A stretch of 64,000 nt of DNA from an uncultured Microbulbifer sp. (GTDB lineage Bacteria; Pseudomonadota; Gammaproteobacteria; Pseudomonadales; Cellvibrionaceae). Of this stretch, positions 18,383 to 26,798 are shown in pieces; positions within the stretch are counted from its first letter, which is position 1, and each line of letters opens with the position of its first letter. The stretch is taken from contig NZ_CANNGQ010000001.1 in assembly GCF_947504145.1 (NCBI RefSeq), positions 248,001 through 312,000 on the forward strand. The letters are read 5' to 3'. The position numbers were made by a program, and so were the translations under genes. A model generated the notes under the pieces. The model was not told where the DNA came from. It worked only from the letters and a program-made list of their open reading frames with translations, and did no database searches.

Positions 18383-20409
18383 AAATCCCTGTTTTTGCCC
18401 AGTGCGCGAATCGCAAAGCGCATTGGGTGCAGCGCCTTCACTAGCTCTTCCGATACCGGCATTACTTCTCCGGTGATCCAACCTGCAAGCACTTCCGCCG
18501 CCAATGGCGCGTAGGTAAACCCGCGCGATCCCAGCCCGGCCAGCACAAACAGGTTTGGCTGGTAGGGGGTGCGTTGATCGATCAGCTGTTTGCGATTTTT
18601 GCGCAGTGGTTGATAGGTGTTTTCCAGTTGATCCCAGTTTGCCACCGGACCCGCCATCGGCAGATAGTCCGGAGTAGCGGCGCGCAGGGCGGCGCGGCCG
18701 CGCAGGGATTGCTGGCGAAAAGAATCTGCGACGTCCGGGAGCAGGGAGGCGAGCGTGTGCAGGTTCTCCTCGTGCTCTTCGCTACGGATTTCAGTGTCGG
18801 TTTGCTTCAGTTTGAAGGTGGCGCCGAAGCTGTGGCTCGACGGCTCTTCGCGGGTATCGGCGGGAGCGATGTAGCCTTCTCCGCACAGGGCGAGTTTCAG
18901 CTTTTTCGATGCTTCCGTTGTCGCCGCAAATGAAACCTGCCCGCGTATCGGGCGCAGGGGTAGCGGAGCGGATTGCGGGAACTGGCGATTGAAGTTGGCG
19001 GTGCAGAGAATCAGAGCGTCGAATACTGGTTGCTCCGAACTACCCGAAATATCTAGCTGCCAGCGATTGTCTTTTTCGTTGGCACAATCGATGGTTGTGT
19101 CGAATCGGGTTTGGATGTTGGGGTGGTCGAGTAACGCCGTGCACACCTGTTTCGGGCGGAGCCATCCTGCCTTAGGGAAATACAGGCCCGGCGTGTTCAG
19201 GTGTACGCCCGCTAATTTTGTGGCCTCGGGAGCGGTGACGGGCTGCGCCAGTGACGAGCCCTTGTCGAGTGCCAGTTGATCAACGATCTGCTGTTGCAGC
19301 TGTTGTTCCTTTTCCGTCTGAGCCAGTTGCAGCAGCCCATTGAAGTGCACGGCTTGCGGACAATGTGTTGGATAAAAGCGCTGGGCGAACTGGAGTGCCA
19401 ACAGGTTGAAGTCGCCATTGGGGCCGGGCTTGGGAGAGAGCTTCGCGTAGAGAATGCCCTGATCATTGCCGGAAGCACCACTGCCCGGGGCGCAGCCCTG
19501 TTCGAAAACCGTGACTTGGATATTGCGCGCCGCCAGCGCACGGGCAGCGGTGGCGCCTGCGATACCGGCGCCGATAATGGCGACGGACTTGGGATGGGTG
19601 GCTTGCTGCGATGGCGGCAGGTGCCAGGGGGTGGACTTGTGCTTGTGCGGTTCTTCCGCCAGTGGTGGTGCAAATTCGCCGCGCAACATTTCTCGTTTGC
19701 GGCCAAAGCCGGGTACCTTCTGTAAGGCAAAGCCCGCAGATTTCAGCCCGCGCTTAACGATGCCCGCACAGGTAAACGTGGCGAAGGTGGCCTGTGGCGC
19801 GCTCAATCCGGCAATGGCCTGAAACAGGTCCTGGCTCCACATTTCCGGATTTTTCGACGGCGCGAAACCGTCCAGAAACCAGGCATCAACCACACCATCC
19901 CGACCTGGATCGTCTTGTCGCAGGCGCTCGAAGCCGCGGCTCGCCTCATCAATTACCAGTGTGAGGGCAACGCTGTCGGAAAACTTTAGTCGGTGAACGC
20001 CGGAAGCGAGATAGGGTGGGTACTGCGCGATCAGTTGCTCGCTGAGGTCTGATATTTCCGGCCACATTTCCAGGGCGCGGACCAGGTCTCCAGGGTGTAA
20101 CGGAAATTTTTCCACGCTGATAAAATGTAACTGCGCGTTCGCGGGAGCAACCTGCTTCCACAACTGCCAGGCGGCGAGAAAATTGAGCCCGGTACCAAAG
20201 CCGGTTTCGCCAATGGTAAAGCGAGCCCCCTCCGCCAAATCGGCCCAGCGTTGGGGCAAGTGGTTTTCCCCTAAAAAAACGTGGCGGGTTTCTTCTAGCC
20301 CGGATGCGGTGGAGAAATAGATATCGTCAAAAGCACAGGAAACCGGCTGGCCGTTATCCCGCCACTCCAGCTGGGCGTGGTGCACAGATGTTTTTTTGCT
20401 TTCAGACAT
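18379..20409 (-). CDS. mnmC: Bifunctional tRNA mnm5s2U34 enzyme MnmC
   Basis: A 676-residue fusion that finishes the wobble modification mnm5s2U34 in tRNAs for Lys, Glu and Gln. The N-terminal half is the SAM methyltransferase (MnmD/MnmC2), with FTIGETGFGTGLNFLAAW near residue 65 and the DAWFLDGFAPSKNPEMW segment. The C-terminal half is the FAD oxidoreductase (MnmC1), starting at SVAIIGAGIAGATAARALA (about residue 272) and ending with GLGSRGFTYAPLAAE. Both halves look intact. It is the last gene of a leftward group after fldB (23-base gap). Confidence 0.94.
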   Translation of the reverse strand: MSESKKTSVHHAQLEWRDNGQPVSCAFDDIYFSTASGLEETRHVFLGENHLPQRWADLAEGARFTIGETGFGTGLNFLAAWQLWKQVAPANAQLHFISVEKFPLHPGDLVRALEMWPEISDLSEQLIAQYPPYLASGVHRLKFSDSVALTLVIDEASRGFERLRQDDPGRDGVVDAWFLDGFAPSKNPEMWSQDLFQAIAGLSAPQATFATFTCAGIVKRGLKSAGFALQKVPGFGRKREMLRGEFAPPLAEEPHKHKSTPWHLPPSQQATHPKSVAIIGAGIAGATAARALAARNIQVTVFEQGCAPGSGASGNDQGILYAKLSPKPGPNGDFNLLALQFAQRFYPTHCPQAVHFNGLLQLAQTEKEQQLQQQIVDQLALDKGSSLAQPVTAPEATKLAGVHLNTPGLYFPKAGWLRPKQVCTALLDHPNIQTRFDTTIDCANEKDNRWQLDISGSSEQPVFDALILCTANFNRQFPQSAPLPLRPIRGQVSFAATTEASKKLKLALCGEGYIAPADTREEPSSHSFGATFKLKQTDTEIRSEEHEENLHTLASLLPDVADSFRQQSLRGRAALRAATPDYLPMAGPVANWDQLENTYQPLRKNRKQLIDQRTPYQPNLFVLAGLGSRGFTYAPLAAEVLAGWITGEVMPVSEELVKALHPMRFAIRALGKNRDF

Positions 20410-20432
20410 GAGTGCCCGTCACTTGAGACCTG

Positions 20433-20954
20433 TTACTTGAGACCGAACTCGCGCATGATCTGCTCGCACCACTGGTCCAGGCGCTCGTCGCTGCGGTCGA
20501 ATTCGTTTTCCTCATCCAGCGCCAGGCCCACAAACTGACTGCCGTCTGGCGTTAGCCCCTTGGACTCCTCGAACTCGTAACCGTCCGCCGACCAGTAACC
20601 CACCGCCTTAGCGCCAACCGCCACTACCTGCGCGTGCAGGTAACCAAGGGCATCCTGGTACCACTGCGGATAGCCCTCCTGATCGCCCAGCCCGTAAAGC
20701 GCCACCATTTTCCCACCCAGCTCCAGTGTGGCCAGCTGATCCCAGCAGTTTTCCCAGTCCTCCTGAAGCTCGCCATAGTCCCAGGTGGGAATACCCAGAA
20801 TCAGAAAATCGTACTCCTGCATCAGGGCGACGTCATCGTCCGCCACATTGTGGATATCCACCCACTCCTCGCCGAGCCGATCGCGGATTTTCTCCGCCGC
20901 CATTTCGGTGTAACAAGTGCTGGAACCGTAAAAAAGTCCGATAGGTGCGCGCAT
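20433..20954 (-). CDS. fldB: Flavodoxin FldB
   Basis: A 173-residue long-chain flavodoxin, a one-electron carrier with FMN. The phosphate-binding loop [18 protein letters not shown] (about residues 6-23) and the ring-binding segments [15 protein letters not shown] and [20 protein letters not shown] are nearly the same as in enterobacterial FldB. FldB can replace FldA for some reductases. It lies between trmL and mnmC in the same direction, with gaps of 18 and 23 bases. Confidence 0.92.
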   Translation of the reverse strand: MRAPIGLFYGSSTCYTEMAAEKIRDRLGEEWVDIHNVADDDVALMQEYDFLILGIPTWDYGELQEDWENCWDQLATLELGGKMVALYGLGDQEGYPQWYQDALGYLHAQVVAVGAKAVGYWSADGYEFEESKGLTPDGSQFVGLALDEENEFDRSDERLDQWCEQIMREFGLK

Positions 20955-20972
20955 AAAAGTGTGAGTACTGAT

Positions 20973-21440
20973 TCAGTCTTGAGCGTTAATAAAGCCCAGC
21001 TGTCGCCAGGCCTCATATATGACAATCGCCGCCGCGTTGGAAAGGTTGATGCTGCGGCTGTTGGCGCACATGGGAATGCGCAAGGTGTGCTCCTGCCCGG
21101 TTTGAGCGAGAAACGCTGCCGGCAGCCCGCGGGTCTCCGGACCGAAGACGATCGCATCGTCGGCGCGGAACTCGATCTCCGAGTGCGGTCGGCTGCCCTT
21201 GGTGGAAAGCGCCAGCACCCGCTTGGGCTGCTCTGCGTCCACAAACGCCTCCCAGTCCCGGTGACGCACCACGCGGCTGTATTCCGCATAGTCCAGTCCC
21301 GCCCGGCGCAGGCGCTTGTCGTCCATCGCGAACCCGAGAGGTTCGATCAGATGCAACTCCGCACCAGTATTGGCGCACAGGCGGATGATATTGCCGGTAT
21401 TGGGGGCAATTTCGGGCTGGTAGAGCACGATTTTGAACAT
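20973..21440 (-). CDS. trmL: tRNA (cytidine/uridine-2'-O-)-methyltransferase TrmL
   Basis: SPOUT-class methyltransferase of 155 residues that modifies the 2'-OH of wobble nucleotide 34 in tRNA-Leu. Family segments are [23 protein letters not shown] at the N-terminus, [18 protein letters not shown], and the knot region FGPETRGLP plus [19 protein letters not shown]. Length is typical. It clusters with another wobble-modification gene, mnmC, in the same leftward group. Confidence 0.94.
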   Translation of the reverse strand: MFKIVLYQPEIAPNTGNIIRLCANTGAELHLIEPLGFAMDDKRLRRAGLDYAEYSRVVRHRDWEAFVDAEQPKRVLALSTKGSRPHSEIEFRADDAIVFGPETRGLPAAFLAQTGQEHTLRIPMCANSRSINLSNAAAIVIYEAWRQLGFINAQD

Positions 21441-21510
21441 GATTACTGCAACGTTAATCGCTTAAAGCCGAATGGAGCGGCGATGGGGCTTTGCGCGAAG
21501 GTGTCGATAG

Positions 21511-21602
21511 CGGGTATAGCCTTGGGAGACCTTCACCGCCATGGATGGCGGTGCAGAGCCCCCAGGGAAAGGTTTACGGCGTGTCTCCCAAGGCTATACC
21601 CG
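21511..21602. repeat. Long inverted-repeat element (possible REP-like unit)
   Basis: A perfect 20-base inverted repeat: CGGGTATAGCCTTGGGAGAC (21511-21530) and its reverse complement (21583-21602). Between the arms, CACCGCCAT and ATGGCGGTG (21534-21553) form a second hairpin. The unit lies in the 215-base gap upstream of trmL and is unrelated to the flanking genes. I found no second copy in this window. It is too small to encode a transposase. Confidence 0.75.
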
Positions 21603-21655
21603 GTAGCGGCACCGCCACTGGACGAATCCAGTGCGGCAAAGCTAAGGGGCGGGGA

Positions 21656-22186
21656 TTATAGCGCGGAGGAGGTTTCTTCGCAGTCGATCTCGACTCCCAG
21701 CTCGTCGGCGATCTCATCCAGCTCGTCGTGGAGGCCGTCGATGCTCACATCTTCCGCCACACTGATGGTGCACTCCGCGGTAAAAAGAGGCTCGCCGCTC
21801 CAGGGCGTGCTGCCATAGCGCGTGTCCAGTGTCTCCATATTGATCTTGCGGGCCGCCAGTGCGCGGGAGATTTCCTTCACGATACCCGGGCGGTCATTAC
21901 CCACCAACTTCAACTGCAGCGTTTGGCGGCTGTCCGCAGCCACGGCCATCGCATCCTCAATCTGCAGCTTGAAATCGTCCCCAGCGAGATTCTGCAGAGC
22001 AGCCTTTAAATCCCCGCTGGCGTCTGCCGCCACACTCACCCGCAGGATACCGGCAAACTTACCGGCAAAATGCGCCATCCGGCTGTCTTCCCAGTTGCCG
22101 CCGTTTTCCGCCACCGCAGCGGAGAGCATCTCCACCACACCGGGCTTATCGTCGCTGATGATCGAAATCACAAGATGCTGTTGCAT
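21656..22186 (-). CDS. GcvR-like protein with two ACT domains
   Basis: A 176-residue protein with two ACT domains. The first begins HLVISIISDDKPGVVEMLS (residues 4-22) and the second begins LQLKLVGNDRPGIVKEISRAL (about 91-111). Both carry the DxPG(I/V)V ligand-binding signature. This layout matches the glycine-cleavage repressor-type protein GcvR, which in enterobacteria binds glycine and restrains GcvA. No gcv genes are in the window. A looser assignment to ACT-domain regulators is safer. Confidence 0.75.
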   Translation of the reverse strand: MQQHLVISIISDDKPGVVEMLSAAVAENGGNWEDSRMAHFAGKFAGILRVSVAADASGDLKAALQNLAGDDFKLQIEDAMAVAADSRQTLQLKLVGNDRPGIVKEISRALAARKINMETLDTRYGSTPWSGEPLFTAECTISVAEDVSIDGLHDELDEIADELGVEIDCEETSSAL

Positions 22187-22373
22187 AAGGGCTTCCTTAC
22201 TGGCGCTGCCAAATCAATTGAACTGCTGAATTGTAGCCAGTGAGGCCCCCCGTGGGCAAAGTTCTCCTTTAAACGAATGGGGAACTTCGGCGGCGCAGTC
22301 GCCTCTTTACATCACCGGGCGGGCAGTGTTGAATCACTGGCGGTAGGAAGAACAATCAACAGGAGGATCTTGC

Positions 22374-23180
22374 ATGAAACTGGTTCATTGGTTGGCGGGC
22401 ATGGCCTGCGCAGTATCACTGGTTGGTGCGGCGCAAGCCGAGCCGCTGAAAGACGCGATCAAAGGGGATCAACGTACCCCGGAGTACGCGGCACGGGACA
22501 AGTACCGTCACCCTGCAGAAACCCTGGAATTCTTTCAGGTGAAGCCGGACATGACTGTGGTGGAAATCTGGCCAGGTGGTGGCTGGTACACCGAGATTCT
22601 GGCTCCGGCGCTGCAAGACGAAGGCATGTTTTACGCGGCCCACTTCCCCAAGGATACCGACGTTGGCTACTTCAAGCGCTCCCGCGAGGGCTTTGAAAAA
22701 ATGCTGTCGAAAGAGAAAGACACGTATGGCGCGGTTAAATTGACCGAGTTTGCGCCCGGTGGCGACAGTGAAATTGCCCCCAAAGGTTCTGCAGACGCGG
22801 TACTCACTTTCCGCAATGTGCACAACTGGATGCGCGGCAATAATGAACAAGCGGCTTTCCAGACCTTTTACGAGGCGCTGAAGCCGGGTGGTGTTCTGGG
22901 TGTTGTTGAGCACCGGGCCAAGCCGGGCACCAGCCGCGGTGACATGGTCAAAAGCGGCTATATGACGCAGGACTACGTCGTTAAGCTGGCGAAGAATGCG
23001 GGCTTCGAGTTGGAAGAGAGCAGTGAGATCAACGCAAACCCGAAAGACTCCGCAGATCACCCGAAAGGTGTCTGGACCCTGCCGCCATCTCTGCGCCTTG
23101 GAGATGAGGACAAGGAGAAGTATCTGGAAATCGGCGAAAGTGACCGCATGACACTGCGCTTCCGCAAGCCCAAGTCCTGA
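22374..23180 (+). CDS. Secreted protein with a SAM-methyltransferase fold
   Basis: A 268-residue protein with a clear signal peptide (KLVHWLAGMACAVSLVGA, cleavage near AQAEP) followed by a class I methyltransferase-type domain. Motif I reads VVEIWPGGGWYTEILAPAL (about residues 62-80), where Trp-Pro replaces the usual small residues. A motif IV-like segment is AVLTFRNVHNWM, and post-IV is GGVLGVVEHR. The protein is expected in the periplasm, where SAM is not known to be available, so catalysis is doubtful. GGAGG lies shortly before the ATG. A terminator follows directly. Confidence 0.8.
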   Translation: MKLVHWLAGMACAVSLVGAAQAEPLKDAIKGDQRTPEYAARDKYRHPAETLEFFQVKPDMTVVEIWPGGGWYTEILAPALQDEGMFYAAHFPKDTDVGYFKRSREGFEKMLSKEKDTYGAVKLTEFAPGGDSEIAPKGSADAVLTFRNVHNWMRGNNEQAAFQTFYEALKPGGVLGVVEHRAKPGTSRGDMVKSGYMTQDYVVKLAKNAGFELEESSEINANPKDSADHPKGVWTLPPSLRLGDEDKEKYLEIGESDRMTLRFRKPKS

Positions 23181-23200
23181 TATCCCTGTCGATCGAAGTT

Positions 23201-23232
23201 AAAATGCCCCGGAATTTCCGGGGCATTTTTTT
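23201..23232 (+). terminator. Intrinsic terminator
   Basis: AAAATGCCCCGGAA pairs with TTCCGGGGCATTTT and runs into seven T residues, 20 bases after the stop of the secreted methyltransferase-like gene. Confidence 0.93.
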
Positions 23233-23243
23233 ATAGGTAACAA

Positions 23244-23489
23244 ATGATAATCCCGCACTCTCAGTTAGACCCAGAAACCCTGCAAAACCTGCTGGAAGAA
23301 TACGCCACCCGGGACGGCACCGATTACGGTGAGCGAGAAATGAGCCTGGAAAGCAAGGTGGCCAATCTGCGTCGGCAGCTGGAAAGCAAGGTGGTTGTGA
23401 TCTGGTTTGAGCCCGGTGAGGAGTCGGTGAACCTGATTCTTGCAGAAGATATTCCCAGAGACTTTCCGGGCCACGGTGAGGCGCCCTGA
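23244..23489 (+). CDS. UPF0270/YheU-family protein
   Basis: An 81-residue protein of the YheU (UPF0270) family. The characteristic N-terminal segment IIPHSQLDPETLQNLLEE is followed by EYATRDGTDYG and VVVIWFEPGEESVNL. Its function is unknown. As in many gammaproteobacteria it is beside an alpha/beta hydrolase gene, whose ATG overlaps this stop (TGATG), so the pair is translationally coupled. Confidence 0.9.
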   Translation: MIIPHSQLDPETLQNLLEEYATRDGTDYGEREMSLESKVANLRRQLESKVVVIWFEPGEESVNLILAEDIPRDFPGHGEAP

Positions 23490-24139
23490 TGTCGAGTGAC
23501 TGGTTGATTGATCGGCCGGAGCAGGCGCCCATCGCCTGGTATCTTTTTGCTCACGGCGCCGGTGCACCGATGGACAGTGACTTTATGCAGTCATTGGCAG
23601 AGATGCTCGCAGCACAGGGCGTGGGGGTGGCGCGCTTTGAATTCCCGTATATGGAGGAGCGCCGGGCGTCCGGCAAGCGTCGGCCACCGAACAAAATGGA
23701 TGTGTTGCTGGAGGCGTTTCAGGCGCAGATCGATCGCGCTGAAGTCGAGCTGTCCGCTGCGCCTTTGTTTATCGGCGGCAAGTCCATGGGTGGACGGGTT
23801 GCGAGTATGCTCGCACAGGAGAACTTCGAGCGGGGCAGGGTGGCTGGTGTGGTGTGCCTGGGGTATCCGTTCCATCCACCGGGCAAACCGGAGAAGTTGC
23901 GCACCGAGCACCTCCAGTCGATTACCTGCCCGACATTGATCGTACAGGGCACGCGGGACAAGCTGGGGGCTGAGGAAGAGGTTGCGCGGTATACGCTGTG
24001 TCCGGATATTGAGTTTTGCTGGCTGGAGGATGGCGATCACGATTTCAAGCCGCGCAAGGCCAGCGGTTTTACCCAGCGGCAGCACTGGCAGGCTGCCGCG
24101 GATCGGGCGGTCGGGTTTATGCGCGCTCGAGAATCGTAA
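23489..24139 (+). CDS. Alpha/beta hydrolase of the KANL3/Tex30 family
   Basis: A 216-residue alpha/beta hydrolase. LFAHGAGAPMDSDFM near residue 19 provides the oxyanion region, and the nucleophile elbow is GKSMGG (about 93-98, Ser). A late Asp (TRDKLG) and His (EDGDHDF) complete a plausible triad. The family is known in eukaryotes as KANL3/TEX30 and is widespread in bacteria, with unknown substrate. It overlaps yheU by one base. Its 3' end overlaps the convergent monooxygenase gene by 23 bases. Confidence 0.87.
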   Translation: MSSDWLIDRPEQAPIAWYLFAHGAGAPMDSDFMQSLAEMLAAQGVGVARFEFPYMEERRASGKRRPPNKMDVLLEAFQAQIDRAEVELSAAPLFIGGKSMGGRVASMLAQENFERGRVAGVVCLGYPFHPPGKPEKLRTEHLQSITCPTLIVQGTRDKLGAEEEVARYTLCPDIEFCWLEDGDHDFKPRKASGFTQRQHWQAAADRAVGFMRARES

Positions 24140-24401
24140 TCCGTTCGTCCTGCGCTAGCATAGGTGCCAGTTGTGCCATCTGGTCCCGGCGCTCTTCGCT
24201 GTCGTACCACTGTTGCCAATGGAGGACGGATTTCCATTTTGAGAGGGTGAAACGGCGGCGGGGGTTGTTCTTTTCGGTATAGGTATGGCCATCCACAAAG
24301 CCAGTGGTTTTATAGGCATTGGTCAATAGTTGGCGAGCCGCTTCCTCGTAGGTTGATTCCAGATCCTCGGCAACTTCCCGCTCGATCAATACGTAAATCA
24401 T
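24117..24401 (-). CDS. Antibiotic-biosynthesis-monooxygenase (ABM) domain protein
   Basis: A 94-residue single ABM (ferredoxin-like, dimeric alpha/beta barrel) domain. Segments are MIYVLIEREVAEDLESTYEE, GFVDGHTYTEKNN and FTLSKWKSVLHWQQWYDSEER. These small proteins include quinol monooxygenases and many of unknown role, and no heme- or flavin-specific residue decides here. It is convergent with the hydrolase gene. Confidence 0.78.
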   Translation of the reverse strand: MIYVLIEREVAEDLESTYEEAARQLLTNAYKTTGFVDGHTYTEKNNPRRRFTLSKWKSVLHWQQWYDSEERRDQMAQLAPMLAQDERITILERA

Positions 24402-24597
24402 GACTGCTCTCTTATCCTTCTCATGGAAACGACGGTTGTGGTGGCTTTAATCCAACTATTCTGACGAACAGGATGTGCGTAGTTTAGTCTTTTCCTGTGC
24501 GATTCGGCGAACCAGTTATGCACAATGACCGGGCGTTCTGGCCGGGCAGGCACGGATTGCAGATGACGCGCCGACGCAAATCCCTGACAATACCCGC

Positions 24598-24828
24598 ATG
24601 AAGTCACACCATACCCTCGATGCCCGTGGCCTGCTGTGCCCGGAACCCGTCATGATGCTCCACGCCGCGGTACGTAAAGTCGCGGAAGGTGAAGTATTGC
24701 AGATGTTCGCCACAGATCCATCAACTCAGCGCGATGTACCGAAGTTCTGCCAGTTTCTCGGCTATGAGCTGGTGAAGCACGCAGAGGAGAACGATGAGTT
24801 TGTGTACTGGATCAGGAAGGCGGGTTGA
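24598..24828 (+). CDS. tusA: Sulfur-carrier protein TusA
   Basis: A 76-residue SirA/TusA-fold sulfurtransferase. It accepts sulfur from IscS and passes it to the TusBCD-TusE-MnmA relay for 2-thiouridine at tRNA position 34. The catalytic cysteine is C15 in the signature [13 protein letters not shown]. This pathway meets MnmC, encoded 4 kb away, on the same wobble nucleotide. The gene stands alone, followed by a terminator hairpin. Confidence 0.93.
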   Translation: MKSHHTLDARGLLCPEPVMMLHAAVRKVAEGEVLQMFATDPSTQRDVPKFCQFLGYELVKHAEENDEFVYWIRKAG

Positions 24829-24885
24829 TCCTGTATTGGTTGCGGTAGCTCGCCATGGGTGAGATACAAAGAGTGCAGAAATAAC

Positions 24886-24912
24886 AAGGGCGACCACTGG
24901 TCGCCCTTGCCG
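24886..24912. terminator. Bidirectional hairpin between convergent genes
   Basis: CAAGGGCGACCA pairs with TGGTCGCCCTTG (12 bases, very short loop) between tusA and the leftward gene at 24935-25621. Neither flank has a long T tract, so strength is uncertain. Confidence 0.6.
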
Positions 24913-24934
24913 TGTCTGGATTTTAGGGGATTTG

Positions 24935-25621
24935 TTAGGGCGAGGTGACAAGCGCCGCGATCGCAGCCAGGGCCTCCGGGTCTTCGGATTTGATCTTGTT
25001 GGCGATGTGGTGTTGGAAGAAGTAGCGGAAACATTCCGATTCCTGTGCCGGGTAGAGGCAATCGTCCCCGGGAAGAACCGGTGTGGTCTCCACACTGTTG
25101 TGATCAATCAGCATGCCGTGGATCTCACCACTGGCGAAAAGCCGCCAGCTCACCACTTCGGTAAGGGTCAGGTTTTCCTTGCCTGCATCCATGAATACCG
25201 CGTGGGTACCAATGGTGTCGGGGATCTCCTGGACAACCTCATCCGCCTGATTGCTTTCGTACTCGAAGTATTCTGCCGCAGTCTCCAGCTCGACAATTTT
25301 ATGGATGGGAGGCTCGTGGAAAATTTCCTCGATACCCGGGTCATAGTAGCCTTCAAATCGTCCATCCAGAGGATCCTGAATGTCCGGGCAGGCCACGATG
25401 TTGTTCAACCAGGGAACCAGTCCGACAATCTCGCCGTTGGCACGCAGGCCCCAGCATAAGATTTTCAGGCTGTAGAGGTCAGTTCCACTGGAATTGTTGG
25501 AGTAGAGCATTTCCAAGCCGTCCAGCTCCGGAGACAGGCGGATAAACCGCAGGTTCTCAGAAGTCTCGATTGGCTTGCCGGTGAAGAGGTCAACCACGTT
25601 GTTAGAACTGTGGTCGGTCAT
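24935..25621 (-). CDS. Conserved hypothetical protein
   Basis: A 228-residue soluble, acidic protein that I do not recognise. Features seen: an N-terminal segment TDHSSNNVVDLFTGKP; a central GLVPWLNNIVACPDI; a stretch with EGYYDPGIEEIFHEPPIHK; and repeated GEI(V/H)G(L/M) elements in similar contexts (WGLRANGEIVGLVPW and WRLFASGEIHGMLID), which suggests two related halves. The start is set at 25621, preceded by AGGAGG 7 bases upstream, rather than a longer unsupported extension. No neighbour suggests a role. Confidence 0.7.
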   Translation of the reverse strand: MTDHSSNNVVDLFTGKPIETSENLRFIRLSPELDGLEMLYSNNSSGTDLYSLKILCWGLRANGEIVGLVPWLNNIVACPDIQDPLDGRFEGYYDPGIEEIFHEPPIHKIVELETAAEYFEYESNQADEVVQEIPDTIGTHAVFMDAGKENLTLTEVVSWRLFASGEIHGMLIDHNSVETTPVLPGDDCLYPAQESECFRYFFQHHIANKIKSEDPEALAAIAALVTSP

Positions 25622-26150
25622 AGAGCACCTCCTTGCAGGGCCGGTAATGGGGCGGGAAGGTCTTGTACTACTTATTGAGATACAACCGGCGTAGGGATAG
25701 CGTGCGAGGGCCGGGCGGCCAATCGCCGAATCCAGACTCCGGAAGCAACTTTTTTGCCTCCCTGGGAAGCCGGTACCGCAACCGAAAACAACCACTCAAA
25801 GCTCTCGGGGCGATTGCGCTGAGCGATAGCTGGTTTCCGGTATCCCTATGTTCAAAGGTATATTCTGATCCGCAGAAATACAACCAGCGGAAGGGTGTTC
25901 TTTGCGTTGAATTTCCTCCTTTGGCAGTGAGTGGGTGGTGAATCGACCGCAGCGGGTGTGATCATCGGTCACGCCAGGCTGGCCGAGTCGGCCAGCTGGT
26001 GAGAACGCCACCGCGATGCGTGACGCAGGCTTCGCGCTTGATCCGCCGCAAGCCGCTGTTATAGTCCGCGCCATCCGGGCGTTGGGGGCCGAAAAACGGT
26101 AAATTCCCCGATCGCTTCCTTCATCGCCAAGACATTGCCAGGAGCCAGAG
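25622..26150. other. Intergenic stretch between divergent genes
   Basis: About 530 bases without a credible gene. A 9-base hairpin GCTGGCCGA/TCGGCCAGC lies at 25978-25996 without a T tract. The promoters for the leftward hypothetical gene and for epmC must be here, but I see no convincing -35/-10 pairs. Confidence 0.5.
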
Positions 26151-26798
26151 TTGTCACAAGCCTCGCCAGTCACTGTTTATGACGAGCAAGTTCCATACCA
26201 TCACTCCCCTGCGGGTGAGGTATTGCCCTGTGGCCGGGCTTTATCCGTGACTGAACGGATAGTCATCGTCTTCAATCAATGTTTTTCCGACGTTGATGGG
26301 CTGAACACCCGCCTGCAAGGTGGGCAGGAAGAGCCCTATTACCGCCCTGCAGGAGACAGGGCGGCTGCCTGGCATCAGGTTGAGTTCACCCGGGATTATG
26401 CCGCCAGCGCGCTCCATGAGGCCGCGCACTGGTGTGTGGCTGGCACCGCGCGCCGCCAGCAGCCGGACTATGGCTACTGGTACGCGCCGGATGGCCGCAC
26501 TGCTGAGCAGCAGGCGGAATTTGAGCGTGTGGAAGTGAAACCCCAGGCATTGGAGTGGATTTTTTCCGTTGCCTGCGGCATGAAATTTCGCGTGAGTGCC
26601 GACAACCTGGATGCTGGGCTGGGCCCGAGCGAGGATTTCAAGCGCAACATTTGGGCACAGGCGCAGCATTATTGCGAGCAGGGCGCCAACGCACGGGGTA
26701 TAAATCGGGCCGTGCGGTTTGCCCGCGCTCTTGCTCAGGCGTTCGGTCGCCCCCACCCGTTGCAGGCGGATTATTACCACCTGGAGGATCTGGAGTGA
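26151..26798 (+). CDS. epmC: Elongation factor P hydroxylase EpmC
   Basis: A 215-residue enzyme of the EpmC/YfcM family, which hydroxylates the modified lysine of elongation factor P. Diagnostic segments are IVIVFNQCF, TRLQGGQEEPYYRPA, SALHEAAHWCVAG (with its His/Glu metal-site residues), GYWYAPDGR and FERVEVKPQALEW. The start is a TTG preceded by AGGAG. The stop overlaps the GTG of the next gene (GTGA). epmA, epmB and efp are not in the window. Confidence 0.92.
   Translation: MSQASPVTVYDEQVPYHHSPAGEVLPCGRALSVTERIVIVFNQCFSDVDGLNTRLQGGQEEPYYRPAGDRAAAWHQVEFTRDYAASALHEAAHWCVAGTARRQQPDYGYWYAPDGRTAEQQAEFERVEVKPQALEWIFSVACGMKFRVSADNLDAGLGPSEDFKRNIWAQAQHYCEQGANARGINRAVRFARALAQAFGRPHPLQADYYHLEDLE

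Noticed and set aside
20634-21818. A 394-codon plus-strand frame across fldB, trmL and the inverted-repeat unit
   Set aside because: It spans three conserved features on the other strand and has no independent support.
25796-26173. A 125-codon minus-strand frame in the gap before epmC
   Set aside because: No ribosome site or recognisable domain, and it runs into the epmC start region.
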